Origin: Dichetophora obliterata | Lineage: Eukaryota; Arthropoda; Insecta; Diptera; Sciomyzidae | Assembly: GCA_963920525.1 (NCBI GenBank) | Contig: OY986437.1 | Location: 195,691,511-195,755,510 of the forward strand | Direction of reading: 5' to 3' | Length of the DNA stretch: 64,000 nt | Shown: positions 1 to 10,925 of the stretch, piece after piece | Numbering within the stretch: the stretch's first letter is position 1 | Layout of the letters: each line of letters starts with the position of its first letter | Notes under the pieces: model-generated | What the model was told of the DNA's origin: nothing | The model's input: the letters and a program-made list of their open reading frames with translations, nothing else | The model's database searches: none | Program-made: the position numbers and the translations under genes

Positions 1-440
1 TTTGTTTTTGTAAAGTGCACAAGTCCTCAAGTCCTCAACTGCACAGGCAAGTGCACTGAATCGTGAATACCCCTAATGCAAAATGTAATGTGTTAGTTTT
101 CGGGATCCCGTGTTCGAGACCCCACTCGGACAAAAACATTTTTTTTTTAAATCTAAAGTTTTTACAAACTGTTCTGTGTATTTAAAATTCTTTTTAGAAT
201 TTTTTTTGTAAATTTTTTCATATAAAATAATATGAAAAGAATCAAAACCTTCAAAAGGCAGGCCTTACAGAAGTACTCATCAATGCAGTGATCATGGAAG
301 GTGTATTGACGTCAATAATAGCAGCATGCCTTCTTTTGCGGAGCACTCGCTAAAATGCCCACTGGGTATTTATTTTTCAATACTTCGTGTCATCTTCTCA
401 TAGCTTGCAAAACAAATTGCAAAATAAACACGTTGATCAG
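1..440. other. Left-edge sequence, no gene
   Basis: No gene is supported. Around 60-80 there is a motif (TCGTGAATACCCC) resembling the end of the MITE at 29945-30263, so the right end of a related element may lie here. GTTCGAGAC near 113 fits a tRNA B box, but no A box lies at a sensible distance upstream. The small open frame at 355-555 runs across the hAT boundary at 441 and is not credible. Confidence 0.3.
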
Positions 441-560
441 CAGTATTCCCACGATGATTCTGAAAAAAATATCCATGAAACGGTCAAAAAAGTATCCAAA
501 AGTATCAACTTTTAATAAAAAATGTATCTACGTATCAAAATCCAAAAACCAATAATATAT

Positions 561-803
561 TCACCCTTATTCTTGAATCCGCGTCAAGGAAATGTCGTCG
601 TCGAGAGCTCACTTTCATCAATGAATCGTCGTCGAAGATCATTTCGACGATCAAAAATTTTAATATTTATTTGACGACGTTTGCTCAATAATTGAGTGAA
701 CAATCACTGCAGATTTTGACGTCGAAATTGAAAGTTTTAAAAATATAATAATTTTGTTCCGACGTCGTTTTGCGAGCGAGCGCGTGTTCAAGAATAAGGG
801 TGA
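561..803. mobile_element. MITE, 243 bp
   Basis: A perfect 17-bp inverted repeat (TCACCCTTATTCTTGAA) bounds the element; an imperfect CGCG-containing extension follows inward. The interior is rich in CGTCGTCGA-type motifs, unlike the AT-rich surroundings. The target duplication is unclear, so no superfamily is assigned. It sits inside the hAT-like element 441-2241 and is therefore younger. Confidence 0.6.
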
Positions 804-1070
804 TTAATTTTTTTAACCACAAAAATACAACTTTTGTATAATATAAATAATATTTTAAGTTAAAATAATATTGTATTTAATATAATAATATTTTAAGCAA
901 CTTTTTAAGCTTCCATAACAATTTAAATAATTTAATTTTAAGACTTACAAATATTTTTATTAAAATATAATAATAAGAAACAAAACATGTATAATAATAT
1001 TAAAAAATAACATAAATTTCAGTACTTCTTATTTGCGTCGCTATTTCATTAGTTACATTAATTTTATTAG

Positions 1071-1416
1071 TATAATATTTGTATAAAAGCAATATAGAAA
1101 ATCAAATATAATTCCATAAAACAGGGAAAAAAATTAAACTTATTCGATGTAGTGTAAAGTAAATTTTATGGGTTGTTGTTGACTTTTAATTATATTAAGC
1201 TATCATTGCACGTTGAAAAAAATATTAGTTTAAAATATTTATAGCATATAATATTTGTGTAAAAGCAATATACAGAACCAAATGTAATTGCATAAAACAC
1301 TGGAAAAAATTTAACTTATTCAATGTACTGCAAAGTAAATTTTATGCGTTGCTGTTGCTTTTTAATTTTATTAAGCTATTATTGCACGTTGAAAAAAATT
1401 AGTTTAAAATATTTAT
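1071..1416. repeat. Two-copy tandem repeat, ~175 bp
   Basis: Copy 1 (1071-1246) and copy 2 (1247-1416) both begin TATAATATTTGT. They align along their length, sharing AAAAGCAATATA, CATAAAACA and TTGCACGTTGAAAAAAAT, with scattered substitutions. No coding potential is seen. Confidence 0.7.
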
Positions 1417-2304
1417 CTATCTCAAAGACTTGAAATTTTCTTTACGTAAACAATAAAAAAAAATATTCCATAAAGGTTTTTTAATGCATCTTTTTCCCGC
1501 TAGGTGGCGTAAAAAGTAGTCGTTTTTAGACAGGATCAAAATATTTTGGTCCCAATTAATCGGAAACAAAAAATCAAAGATCATATTAACAAGGGTACTT
1601 GTCGCTACAACCTTGTCTTTTTATTTAATTATGAAGTTTTGTTACAATTTGCAATCGCTATGGGAATCTTAAGGATTAAATGTTACAGATTTTTTTAAAA
1701 ACTCACTCCAATTTCTTACTATTGGGCGAAACTCACAATAAATGTCTTAAATTAGGTTTTTTATTTTTTTTTTTCAACGTGCAATGTCAATTTAAATTTA
1801 GAAGTTCAAATATGTTAATTTGTAAGAATTTTGGAAAAGAAAATATTTTCTACCATTTCCAAAACAAATCTATTATTTTTATCGTTTTTAGCTAGTTTTA
1901 AATAAAAAAAAAATCATCAACAGCTGAGCTATGGCAGACTGAATATATTTAACACAAAATTTTAAAGTTATTTGTAAAGAGGTTGCTTTAATGCATTTTT
2001 TGATAAGAAAATATTACCCAAAAATATCTTAATGTCATCATTTATCTTAACGTTTTTTGGCGAATGGAAGGGACTCCTTCCTTTTTATATTTTGAAAACA
2101 AAAACATGTATTCATATTAAAAATAATTTTTTTTAAAAAAAGTCTCCAAAGTATCCACTGAGGCTTAAAAAAAAGTATTCATCAATTTTTGAAGGAAAAA
2201 AGTATCCAAATGGATCCAATTGTATCCAAACGGCAACACTGTTGATCAGTTGCACTGAGTGCTAAATGAGAAAAAAGAGAATCAAAACATTTGTTTGCTG
2301 TCTA

Positions 2305-3375
2305 CAGTGCTGCCAGTAAATTTATGTATAATTTCCCACAAAAACATGAAAAATTCCCTTTTTCCGTTTTACAACAGAATTATAGTATAGAATCTGTTTT
2401 AAAAACTTTTTTCTCTGGTCAGTTCATATGAATTTGTTATAAAAAAATCTTTTCCATAAAAATTATTTGAATCTAAGGGGGCTGTTCAGACTTGCCTCAA
2501 ATGAGGCGACTTACTTGCCTCATTTTGACATAAGTTAGCTGTCAGGTGTTCACACACAAACTATTGCCTCACTTTTAGCTGCATCATTTTGGCGTTTATT
2601 GTTTTTTTTTCGTTTGTTTTCTTTTGAATTATTAAATGCTCAAGTTTTTATAATTTAAAAAATATTCATTTGCGAACAACAATGCATTAACAAAATTAAT
2701 TCGCTCCAGAACAAACTAAAAAGAGTAAAAATTTCAACATAACAAACTTAACTCTGACGTACGTCAAAATGAGTCGCAAAATTTTTAAAATTCTTGCCTC
2801 ACGTAACATGTCACCTTCCCGCTTTTCCCTTCGCCTGTAGACGTCACAATGAGGCAAGTGAGTCGCCTCATTTGAGGCAAGTCTGAACAGCCTCAAGTGG
2901 ATACAATAAAAATGTGTAGTATTTTTTTTAATTATTTTATAAAACATTTTGTCAAAAGAAACGAAACAATACAATAAACAAAACAATATACATAGCAATA
3001 TGTACTACTTATATTTATTGACTAATACTAGAACTTGACAATTGCAAATTTATTTACAATTATAAGGATTTCTCTGTATAAAATGTTATGGTAAGTTGCT
3101 TGAAAAGACTCTCAACACACAAAAAGGTCTGGAAAAGAAATAATTATATGATATTTTGTGAACTTTCCAATTCCATGTCAAAAACAGTGTTATAAAAACT
3201 ACTTTGTATATTAATTTACAATCGCAAATCATTAGAATAACGCCTTTAGTTCTCCATTTGAAAATTCCCTTTTATATGTACTTCTAAGCAAAATGTTTCC
3301 CTTTTTCCCTTTTAGCTCAAAAGACGATTGAAAAATCTCTCAAAAAGGGAAATTACCCTCAATCTGGCATCACTG
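2305..3375. mobile_element. hAT-like nonautonomous element with nested MITE
   Basis: The left end is CAGTGCTGCCAG and the right end, on the opposite strand, is CAGTGATGCCAG (11 of 12 match). The flanks are GCTGTCTA (2297-2304) and ACTGTCTA (3376-3383), a 7-of-8 target duplication. Subterminal runs of TTTCCCTTTTT occur in inverted orientation at both ends. No transposase is present. The only open frame inside belongs to the nested MITE. Confidence 0.7.
2479..2893. mobile_element. MITE with ~50-bp TIRs
   Basis: The left arm (from 2479) and the reverse complement of the right arm (to 2893) match for about 50 bp with few mismatches. Core motifs are GGCTGTTCAGAC, TTGCCTCAAATGAGGCGACT and ACTTGCCTCATT. 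The arms contain repeated, partly palindromic TGCCTCA/TGAGGCA boxes, which could act as transposase-binding sites. The target duplication is ambiguous (possibly TAA). It is inserted in the hAT-like element 2305-3375. Confidence 0.7.
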
Positions 3376-3600
3376 ACTGTCTACTCCACAAAGGGAGGTC
3401 ACTTTAGAACAGTGTTTGGCACGCCATAGGCACGCGTGCTCGGCACAAATCGTTTTTTTTCACACAGACATGGTCGGCAAAGCACACAAACGATGCGGCG
3501 TAGCAGAGAAATACTGCATAGCTGAGGCATGGTATAATTATTTGACAAGGTAGCCGTGACAGGTTTTTGACGATTGGTAGTTGTCAAAAACAGCTAAAGA

Positions 3601-3775
3601 ATGTTGTAGTTTGCTGCTGTTGACTAGAAATCTGCTTATTTTTAACTAATCTTTGATTCATTAAATTTATTCGCGAAGTTGATTGAAATGTTTTTAGTTT
3701 GTTGCGGTTGACTAGCCATGTTTAAGTCGTCGCTTATTTTTTCACTTTTCTTTGATTAATTGCATAAACAGCTAA
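3601..3775. repeat. Two-copy direct repeat, ~88 bp
   Basis: Two diverged copies share TAGTTTG.TGC.GTTGACTAG, GCTTATTTTT and TCTTTGATT in the same order. They lie in the left arm of the hAT element 3410-7136 and account for its extra length compared with the right arm. Confidence 0.5.
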
Positions 3776-4520
3776 TTTACCCATCGCCGCACACACGGCA
3801 AAAGTATCAATTTAGGAGGACAAAAATATCTAACTAGTGAAGTTGATTTTTTTTAAGAAGGGATTTAACATAACATGATAGTTAGTAACTACTTAACAGA
3901 GACCTGCAGCGATGAACTGCAACTGCTTTTACACTCAGTACATACTTGGTTTTTGTATGACTTCAATATCATTAATACCATGCAACATATTCTACGCCAT
4001 CGAGCTCACTTACAACATCAAGCATGTTGCATTAGCCAATTGTACCAAAGTCAAACACTGTGTGATGTGTGCTTCGACTTCAGTGGAAAGTATAGATGTT
4101 TGCATAAAATAATTATGTGTATAAACCACAGCGCACGAAGGGCAATCATTATAATTATGCATTATTTTCAGCTACTGCCTCGTGTACCATTGCAGGTTGA
4201 TTTCAACTTCGGCTAAGCAGTGATACAAAAGTAAGCTTACGAAATATGAAATCAGCGCGTACACTGCATTTTTACTCAAGTGTTTGTAGATTACTTCAGT
4301 ATGAATAGAGTAAATAGTTTTAGGAAGTTTTAGGGGTAACTTATTTCGAAGATGATGTCAAACTTTAAGATTTAAGATGGCGGATAGAGTTGCCACCTAG
4401 ATTTTTTTCATTTTTGCGAATTCTTGTAATGTTGAAATTCTGACAACGGATTTGATTTCGAATGTAATGTCACAGTTTTAAAATTTAAGATGGAGGTTAA
4501 GGTTGCCACCTAAATTTTTA

Positions 4521-5062
4521 CCACCTAATAATATGTATTTTTAAGAGTTTTAAACATTATTTATCAGTGTTAAGGGGTCGCTGATTTCGAATCTAAAGTC
4601 AGAATTTTAAAATTCAAGATGGTGGATAGGGTTGCCATCTTAATTTTTTGTAGTTTTATGAATTCGGGGCTGGCAAAAAAAAAGGTACACCAAAAATGGG
4701 TCGCTGAATCTGAATCCATTGTCAGAATTTCAAAATTATAAAATTTTGAAATAATAGGGTTTCCACCTAATAATATGTCTTTTCAAGAGTTTTAAACGTC
4801 ATTTATCAGTGTTAAGGGGTCGCTGATTTCGAATCGAAAGTCAGAATTTAAAAATTCAAGATGGTGAATAGGGTTGCCACCTTAATTTTTTGTAGTTTTA
4901 TGAATTCGGGGCTGGCAAAAAAAAAAGGTACACCAAAAATGGGTCGCTGAATCCGAATCCGTTGTCAGAATTTCAAAATTATAAAATTTTGAAATAATAG
5001 GGTTGCCACCTAATAATATGTCTTTTCAAGAGTTTTAAACGTCATTTATCAGTTTTAAAATA
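4521..5062. repeat. 242-bp tandem repeat (two full copies plus partial)
   Basis: CCACCTAATAATATGT recurs at 4521, 4763 and 5006, giving periods of 242 and 243 bp. The two full copies are nearly identical. Two more degenerate half-units (with GTTGCCACCTA) lie upstream at 4320-4520. Each unit holds GGGTTGCCAC and GGGTCGCTGA blocks. This is noncoding and lies inside the hAT element 3410-7136. Confidence 0.75.
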
Positions 5063-5108
5063 GGAAAGACATATTATTAGGTGGCGACCCTATTATTTCA
5101 AAATTTTG
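4983..5108. repeat. 43-bp inverted repeat closing the tandem array
   Basis: The left arm 4983-5025 and right arm 5066-5108 are near-perfect inverted copies separated by about 40 bp. The arms contain AAAATTTTGAAATAATAGGG and CCACCTAATAATATG. The right arm is therefore a flipped piece of the adjacent 242-bp repeat unit. Confidence 0.75.
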
Positions 5109-6027
5109 TAGCAATTGAACAAAAGTTGTAGCTTTATTAAAGATCTGCATGCATACAAAATCTTATCAAAATCAGTGATTAAAGGTGTTTTATAGTAAAA
5201 TGGCGTCTGATATAATTTCTTAAAAAACTAAATTTAAGAAATATCTTTAAAAATTTACTAAACAAATTTTATTGCTCACTCAATTGAGCTTTAGAATTTA
5301 TTTTAAAAAAGAAATCAGCTCAATTGAACCATTAGCTTATGAGCTACAATCTCTCAAAAGTCACGCAAAGTAACTGCAATGTTACTGCAAATACTTTGTG
5401 TTCGGAGAACAAAATAAGCGCTGGTTTTTTTATTCAGGAGTTACGCTTTATGTCTTTGTTTTGTTGCTTGTAAATGACCATACTTACCATTGCATACCAG
5501 AAGTTGAAAAGACCCTGCGCTGGCTATCAAACCAACAACTCGAACATGCATTATTGTGGTCTTACGACACGCTCATACACAGTTGGCTTCAATGTTGCAA
5601 GTATGTTCGACACAACAATCGCAGCGCTTGCGTAGTGCGGTCAGACTGTCACTGTATTTGTTGAGGGTAGATTGCAAGTAGCGAAAATGCCATCGCTTGC
5701 AGATCACTGCTACTTAAGCAAGAATAATGACTTTAGCATTATGTACTCGTCCTTCGGGAAGGATATAATGGCTTAATTCACAATATTGAAATCTGTATAT
5801 ATAGCTTCAAACTTCACAGGGTTATATGTCATGAACTATCAGAGGCATGAAGATGAAATTTGGTGGTAGTGGGCGTTGCCAATCGCTCTGGCGTCCCCTT
5901 TTTCAAGACCAGACCAAAAAATATGAATTTAGGAAGGGGAAAAAAGTAAACATATTTCACAATACATAATACAATATTTTATTAATGGTACTTAAGAAGG
6001 TATACATAGGTTACAATAATTGCTATA

Positions 6028-6394
6028 TCAGGATGCTTCATTCTCATCTTCATGTTTATGGTCATCATCTTCGTCGTCGTCCTCATCATTGCTATTGATT
6101 TTGAATAAATTTTGAAACGTTGCTCACGGGTTTCACCGCTGGCAACACCAAGTCGTTTTTTAACCATACTGCATTATACTGGGTGAATCTCTCAATCTTC
6201 CAATTCGAGTTCTTCCACTTTTTAAACAGTTTGGAAACGAACACTTTGAGAACACATTTTAGTTGTAAAGCACTATGTTTTGATTGTTTATAAGCAGTAT
6301 GATTGTCCAATATGTAGCTAGTTAATCGTTCCACACACTTAGACGATGATAATTTATAAAAGTTTTCATTTTGTAGCACTAAAATCAGATCCAT
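6028..6394 (-). pseudogene. Orphan TE-borne protein fragment with acidic tail
   Basis: A 100-codon frame runs from 6394 to 6092. It is lysine/leucine-rich and holds short blocks such as LFKKWKNSNWKIERF and NAVWLKNDLVLP. Just after its stop, the neighbouring frame encodes an acidic tail, NSNDEDDDEDDDHKHEDENE, ending at 6028. A one-base indel near 6095 would join the two. I do not recognise the family. The position inside a hAT-flanked element and the KKWK...F...W spacing make a TE-encoded protein more likely than a host exon. No splice structure is proposed. Confidence 0.35.
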
Positions 6395-7324
6395 TTTTCT
6401 AATATGTAATTTCGAGTGACTTACATCACTCCGACTACCTGTAAATCAATGAAGATAGTGTCACAATGAGTTGGTTTGAGTTCTCAAAATTCACAATAAT
6501 AACGACCAACTAACTACTAAATGCAAATATCAAAGACAGAAAGCGGTACCTAGCGGAACTTTTTTTGTACGTCTAAGTAAACATAAATTTTAAAGAGAAA
6601 TTAGTCTAGAACCGCAATATTATTATATTTTAATACTTACGATCACATTATTTTTCATTCAACTGTATTTATAAAATGTACAGACCTGTAGATTCCATAT
6701 TCTTGACCACTGTTTATATTTAAGCGCGAGACGGAAGAAATTATTGCTGCTAAAATTGTTACTTTCAACGCAAAAAAATATTTTAAATAGTTTTTCAATT
6801 AACAACAAGCAACTTTGACAGCGTGTAGAAAACGAATGTAAGCCAAAAAGGAATGAAAAAATGACGGAAACTAGTCAAGCATTCTCTTCTCTTTACCCTA
6901 CAATCGGTAATTTCTAAAAAATTTACTTTTGAAAAATCGAATTTTGGCCTCCTAAATTGCCACTTTTGCCGTGTGTGCGCCGCTCGTGAGAAAAAAGCCA
7001 GTCTACGCTACTACCTTGTCAGTAATTGTGCCATGAGCTGAGGTGTAAGGCTTAGCAGCGTTCAGTCTATCTCTCAGCAAACGAACACAAGCATACATTA
7101 CGTTTGTGCGTGTGCGCTCGTTTTTGCCAAACACTGCTTTAGAAAGTATTTAAAAATTGAGTGCAATGCGGTGGGTGCACTGATATGAATTCAAAAGAAT
7201 TTATATATATGGGCATTTTAAAACTGACGTTACGGACGATTTGTACGAAGAAATATTAAAAAAAGAATGGAAATGTCAAATTTTCAAAAAGGCTCTTTTA
7301 TATTTGCGTAGTAATTAAGTAGCA

Positions 7325-7535
7325 CTATATATCATGGTATAGGGATAGAGGTATATGCAGCGCTGACTGTGCTCTCTTTCCATACTACCATGTCTAATTT
7401 AAACAGCTAAATTTAGCTGTGTGGCGAATGGAAACAAAAGAAAATAAATAAAAACTTTTACTTCGTTTTGACATTTCCGGCAGTATGCTTTCATCTGGTG
7501 CATCTACCTATATTCTTCTACCATGCTATATATAG
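7325..7535. mobile_element. Candidate MITE, ~211 bp
   Basis: Imperfect inverted ends: CTATATATCATGGTA at the left, and the opposite strand of TACCATGCTATATATAG at the right. A second matching block (AGGTA/TACCT) lies inward. The target duplication is not clear. Confidence 0.4.
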
Positions 7536-7994
7536 TAAAAACAATGACAACAATCGACCCTAAGAATTTAAAGATATAAGCAAAAACATGTGCTGGCGTT
7601 ACGTTACAAAAAACGGAAGTGACTTTTGACTTGACTTACACAATTAGCAAAACGCTCTGAATTGGGCAAGACTTTAGAAGGGTTTAAAATAACATAAATT
7701 TATTTTCCAAGTGATAAAATTTCAAAATCTTCTCTGGTTTTTTTATTAGGCTTTTTGTTCTGGCGTTACGTTACTTTAATTTCCATTGTAGTTTAATTGG
7801 GTAATTAAGTAAATAGGTAGTTAAGTAATTATGTAATTTAGTAATTAAAAAACAAATCTAGTATATTGTTCTTTCCTTACCTCAACCAGATTTTCATTAT
7901 CTTTAGCAAATGCCTTCCATTTTACTAAAACAAAAAAGTTTACTAAACATGTCCTAAACATTTACGAAAAAGAAAAACTACATTTGTAAAACAG
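7536..7994. other. Intergenic, short direct repeats only
   Basis: No gene is seen. TGGCGTTACGTTAC occurs twice (about 7592 and 7761), and a degenerate GTAATTAAGTAA stretch lies at 7795-7850. 7145-7324 also lacks recognisable content. Confidence 0.4.
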
Positions 7995-8245
7995 CCCAGC
8001 AAACAATTACATATAAAAATACACGTTTTTTAAGCGTTCAAATGTAAGCAAAACGCTTCTTAAACGCTTTCTTAAACGACATTTATAAAGTGCATCACAT
8101 TAAGCGTTTTATAATCGAAACGCACACATCTTTATAAGCTTTAAAAAGACGATTGCAAAACATGTTATCTAAGACACGTAATTACGCGTTTTGCAAATGT
8201 GTTAAGAAAATGTTTTATAATTAACTATCGGGCTCGGTGAACTTA

Positions 8246-8479
8246 GGCCCCTATTATGTACGTATTATGTATGCGATGGTATGCGATGTTGACTCGCTTC
8301 AACTACATTTTTTCCATATAACGTATTGCATATATTTTAATTGAACCATGTAGTTTGCTACCATCTATTAAGAATTTTCAAACGACGTAGTTCAACTGAA
8401 ATGTATGTAATAAGTTATACGAAAAAAAATTAGTTAAATCTAGTCAACTTAAGTTGAGTTGTAATACATAATAGGGGCC
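8246..8479. mobile_element. PIF/Harbinger-like MITE, 234 bp
   Basis: A 15-bp perfect TIR (GGCCCCTATTATGTA) is flanked on both sides by TTA (8243-8245 and 8480-8482). A 3-bp TTA/TAA duplication with GG-starting ends is typical of PIF/Harbinger elements. No coding sequence. Confidence 0.75.
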
Positions 8480-8589
8480 TTAGTCTCGCCCCAATTTAAC
8501 GCCTTCAGATAAATTCCAAAATTATAATAAAATACAGATAGTTCAAATTTCAATGCGATTTATTTGAATAGAATCTAAATCAGCGGAGA

Positions 8590-10925
8590 GCGTTATGATA
8601 AACAATGTTTTTTGATATGTTTTCCGGCGCAAAAACAAACAACGAAGACGGTTTGTCAACACGCGAACAGGCAACGTACAGCTAACCGTGCGAAAAACAG
8701 GGAAATTCCCTGATTAATCCCACAGACTTCTAATGCTTGGCCTTGCGATTTATTGATTGTCATCGCAAAAGCCAATTGAACAGGGAACTCAATACTCTTG
8801 AATTGGAATGGAAGATCAGTTAGAATAATCGGAATTCGTGGGATAAGGACTTCCTCTGCTTTGAATTTACCCTTGATGATCGTCGCTTGAATCACATTGT
8901 TCATCAGTTTCTTGACGGACAAACGCGTGCCGTTGCACAATTTCGGATGATTCAGATTCCGCAGCATGATTATGATTGATCCCACCTTCAGCTGTAAATT
9001 ATGCGGCGGAGTTCCTGGCACATCAAGCGAGTTAAAAAACTCCGTCGGATACGGATTTGCATGAATGCAGTTGGCCAGAGATTTGACTTTGAATAATGAA
9101 ATTCAAGCTATCGACGTCCTTATTCTTCGCTGCTAGTATTGCCCGTTTACTTATCCAATCGAAATTTTTATAATTTTGTGCAATGCCGGGAACACTTTGG
9201 TGATGAGTTCCTCCTTCGATGATGTGAACTCGCAAACATTTCCTGGGAACGATATCAATCCAGTCGAAACATCAACAGGAATTTGACCATTGCCAAGAGC
9301 CAGCAGTTGTTTCAAGAACTCATCAGCCGATGGGTCGTTCTGCTACGTGACTCTCATGTTCGTGGTCAATTTCAACTTCTTGACATGCCGCAACAAAGAC
9401 GACGATTTCAGGCATGCATTGGCATGCATCGGCAGCAATAGATTTCGGGATGACGGGAAGCGTTTGACGAAAATCTCCGGAGAGCAATATCATAGCCCCA
9501 CCAAATCGTCTTCAATTACCTCGTAAATCCTTCATCGCTCGGTCAACTGCCTCCAAAGCTCGCTTATGCGCCATCGTACATTCATCCAAAATGATGATTT
9601 TGCATTCTCGCATCAATTTCGCTGTCGCTGAATTCTCGTTCATTGTGCACGTTGGCATGTCAACCGTGAGAAGATTCATCGGGAGCTTGAAAGCGGAATG
9701 TGCAGTTCGACCACCTTCCAACAATGTGGCAGCAATGCCAGAGGATGCAAGAGCCAACGCAATTTGAGATCTTGACCGAATTGTTGGCAGAATCAACGAA
9801 ATGACGAATGTCTTGCCTGTCCCACCGGGAGCATCGATAAATTAAATGCCTCCCGTTGCATCGTCAACAACCTTCATCAGCGAATTGTACACGTTCTTCT
9901 GCTCAGCATTCAACAGCGGCACATTTGTTTGGACTCTTTCGGCCAGCTCATCTCGATCATAGTCTTGCTCCCGTTGCAATTCGCGATTGAATGCATCGTG
10001 CATCGATCAATTTAGCGCTAGTATTCCAAACGTCGACAGCAGACTGCCGCACGTGAGCACGCACATGTCTTCGAACAAAATTAACGCTTCGTTGCGCATC
10101 TCGTCGTTAATTTCAAGATCGAAATTAGAAGTTGTCGTGCGAACTCTGTGCAAAATTTCATCAGCCATGTCGTCTTTGTATTTGTCCCACAATGCGGTCG
10201 GGTTCGACGAATGACATGTTTCTATGATGATTGCAAACAATGTACGAATTTGATTCGCTGGTGCAGAAACAGTTACATCGGCGATCGTTGAGTCCCAATG
10301 TATCATTTTCGATCAAATTCAAACGTTGGCAAGCCTCCCGAAAAGTGGCGCACAGCACACCATCCACGGTACGCAGGGAATCGAAGGATATAGGACCTCT
10401 AATATTCACCAAAAGCCAGCGAAGATAGAAGCATTCGTTGGAAGAACTGTGTATATTCGTCCGAGGGCATCAGTCGAATAGACATAAGCGAAGCCAGCAA
10501 CAGCATCACCTTTCTTCCGACGTTGAAACTTCTTCGATGCAGCGTTCCATGTATAAAAGCGTAGCATTTCCGAATAGAGTAAAGTCCTTGCGAACGGATC
10601 GCTTTCGCATGTCGAAAAGAAATTTGTCAATGTTGTCGCTGGGAGCCGTTCTGCTCTTTGCGCTGCATTTGCGTCTGAAGAGTAGACACGCTGGCCGTTC
10701 TCCAAGTGAACTGCCAAATGTACGATAGTCGGGTGACGTTCATGAATTGAAAATGAAAACAGCCGACAAATTGCCTCGTTACAACTCACATAACGTCCAA
10801 GTTGAAATTTCGTCACCTCGTCGTTTGCATTCGGATCGGCAATGCGTAACACCACCATATCGCTCCCTTTGTTCACATATTTGCAAACGTATTTGATGGA
10901 TTTGATGGAGTTGCAGTACTCAACA
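8590..10925 (-). pseudogene. Decayed Helitron Rep/helicase (C-terminal two thirds)
   Basis: Reading on the minus strand, the remnant begins near 10925 with IKYVCKYVNKG, matching the two-tyrosine (YxxxY) Rep catalytic motif that nicks DNA in rolling-circle transposition. It continues through the linker (GRYVSCNEAICRLFSFSIHE) into a PIF1-type helicase. There Walker A (APGGTGKTF, about 9826-9800), Walker B (IIILDECTMAHK, about 9600-9570), the SGDFRQTLPV motif (near 9480) and the C-terminal [17 protein letters not shown] block (about 8772-8722) are visible. Frameshifts near 10410, 10300, 9250 and 9030, and stops at about 10010, 9842 and 9512, break it. The N-terminal Rep region is absent. Family identity is secure; function is lost. 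Confidence 0.9.

Larger units (their letters stand above)
441..2241. mobile_element. hAT-like nonautonomous element
   Basis: The sequence starts CAGTATTCCC and ends, on the other strand, CAGTGTTGCC. It is flanked on both sides by the perfect 8-bp duplication TTGATCAG (433-440 and 2242-2249). Eight-bp duplications with CAG-starting ends are the hAT signature. The TIR match is only about 8 of 10, so the exact TSD is the main evidence. No transposase is visible. The interior is very AT-rich and holds a smaller inverted-repeat element and a two-copy tandem repeat. Confidence 0.6.
3410..7136. mobile_element. hAT element, 3.7 kb
   Basis: A perfect 12-bp TIR (CAGTGTTTGGCA) is flanked by a perfect 8-bp duplication, CTTTAGAA (3402-3409 and 7137-7144). 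Subterminal blocks around 3785-3835 and 6940-6985 are inverted copies of each other (ACACACGGCAAAAGT, then AATTTAGGAGG). The interior contains a 242-bp tandem repeat, an inverted repeat and one minus-strand open frame at its right side. I do not recognise a complete hAT transposase. Confidence 0.8.

Noticed and set aside
95..125. B-box-like GTTCGAGAC as a tRNA or SINE
   Set aside because: No A box at a suitable distance and no terminator pattern tied to it.
2696..2998. 100-codon minus-strand frame
   Set aside because: It spans the right TIR of a MITE and its flank; no conserved sequence and composition follows the inverted repeat.
3875..4216. 113-codon plus-strand frame inside a hAT element
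   Set aside because: No motif recognised; overlapping frames in the same stretch are similarly open, and the sequence may be part of a degraded inverted-repeat element.
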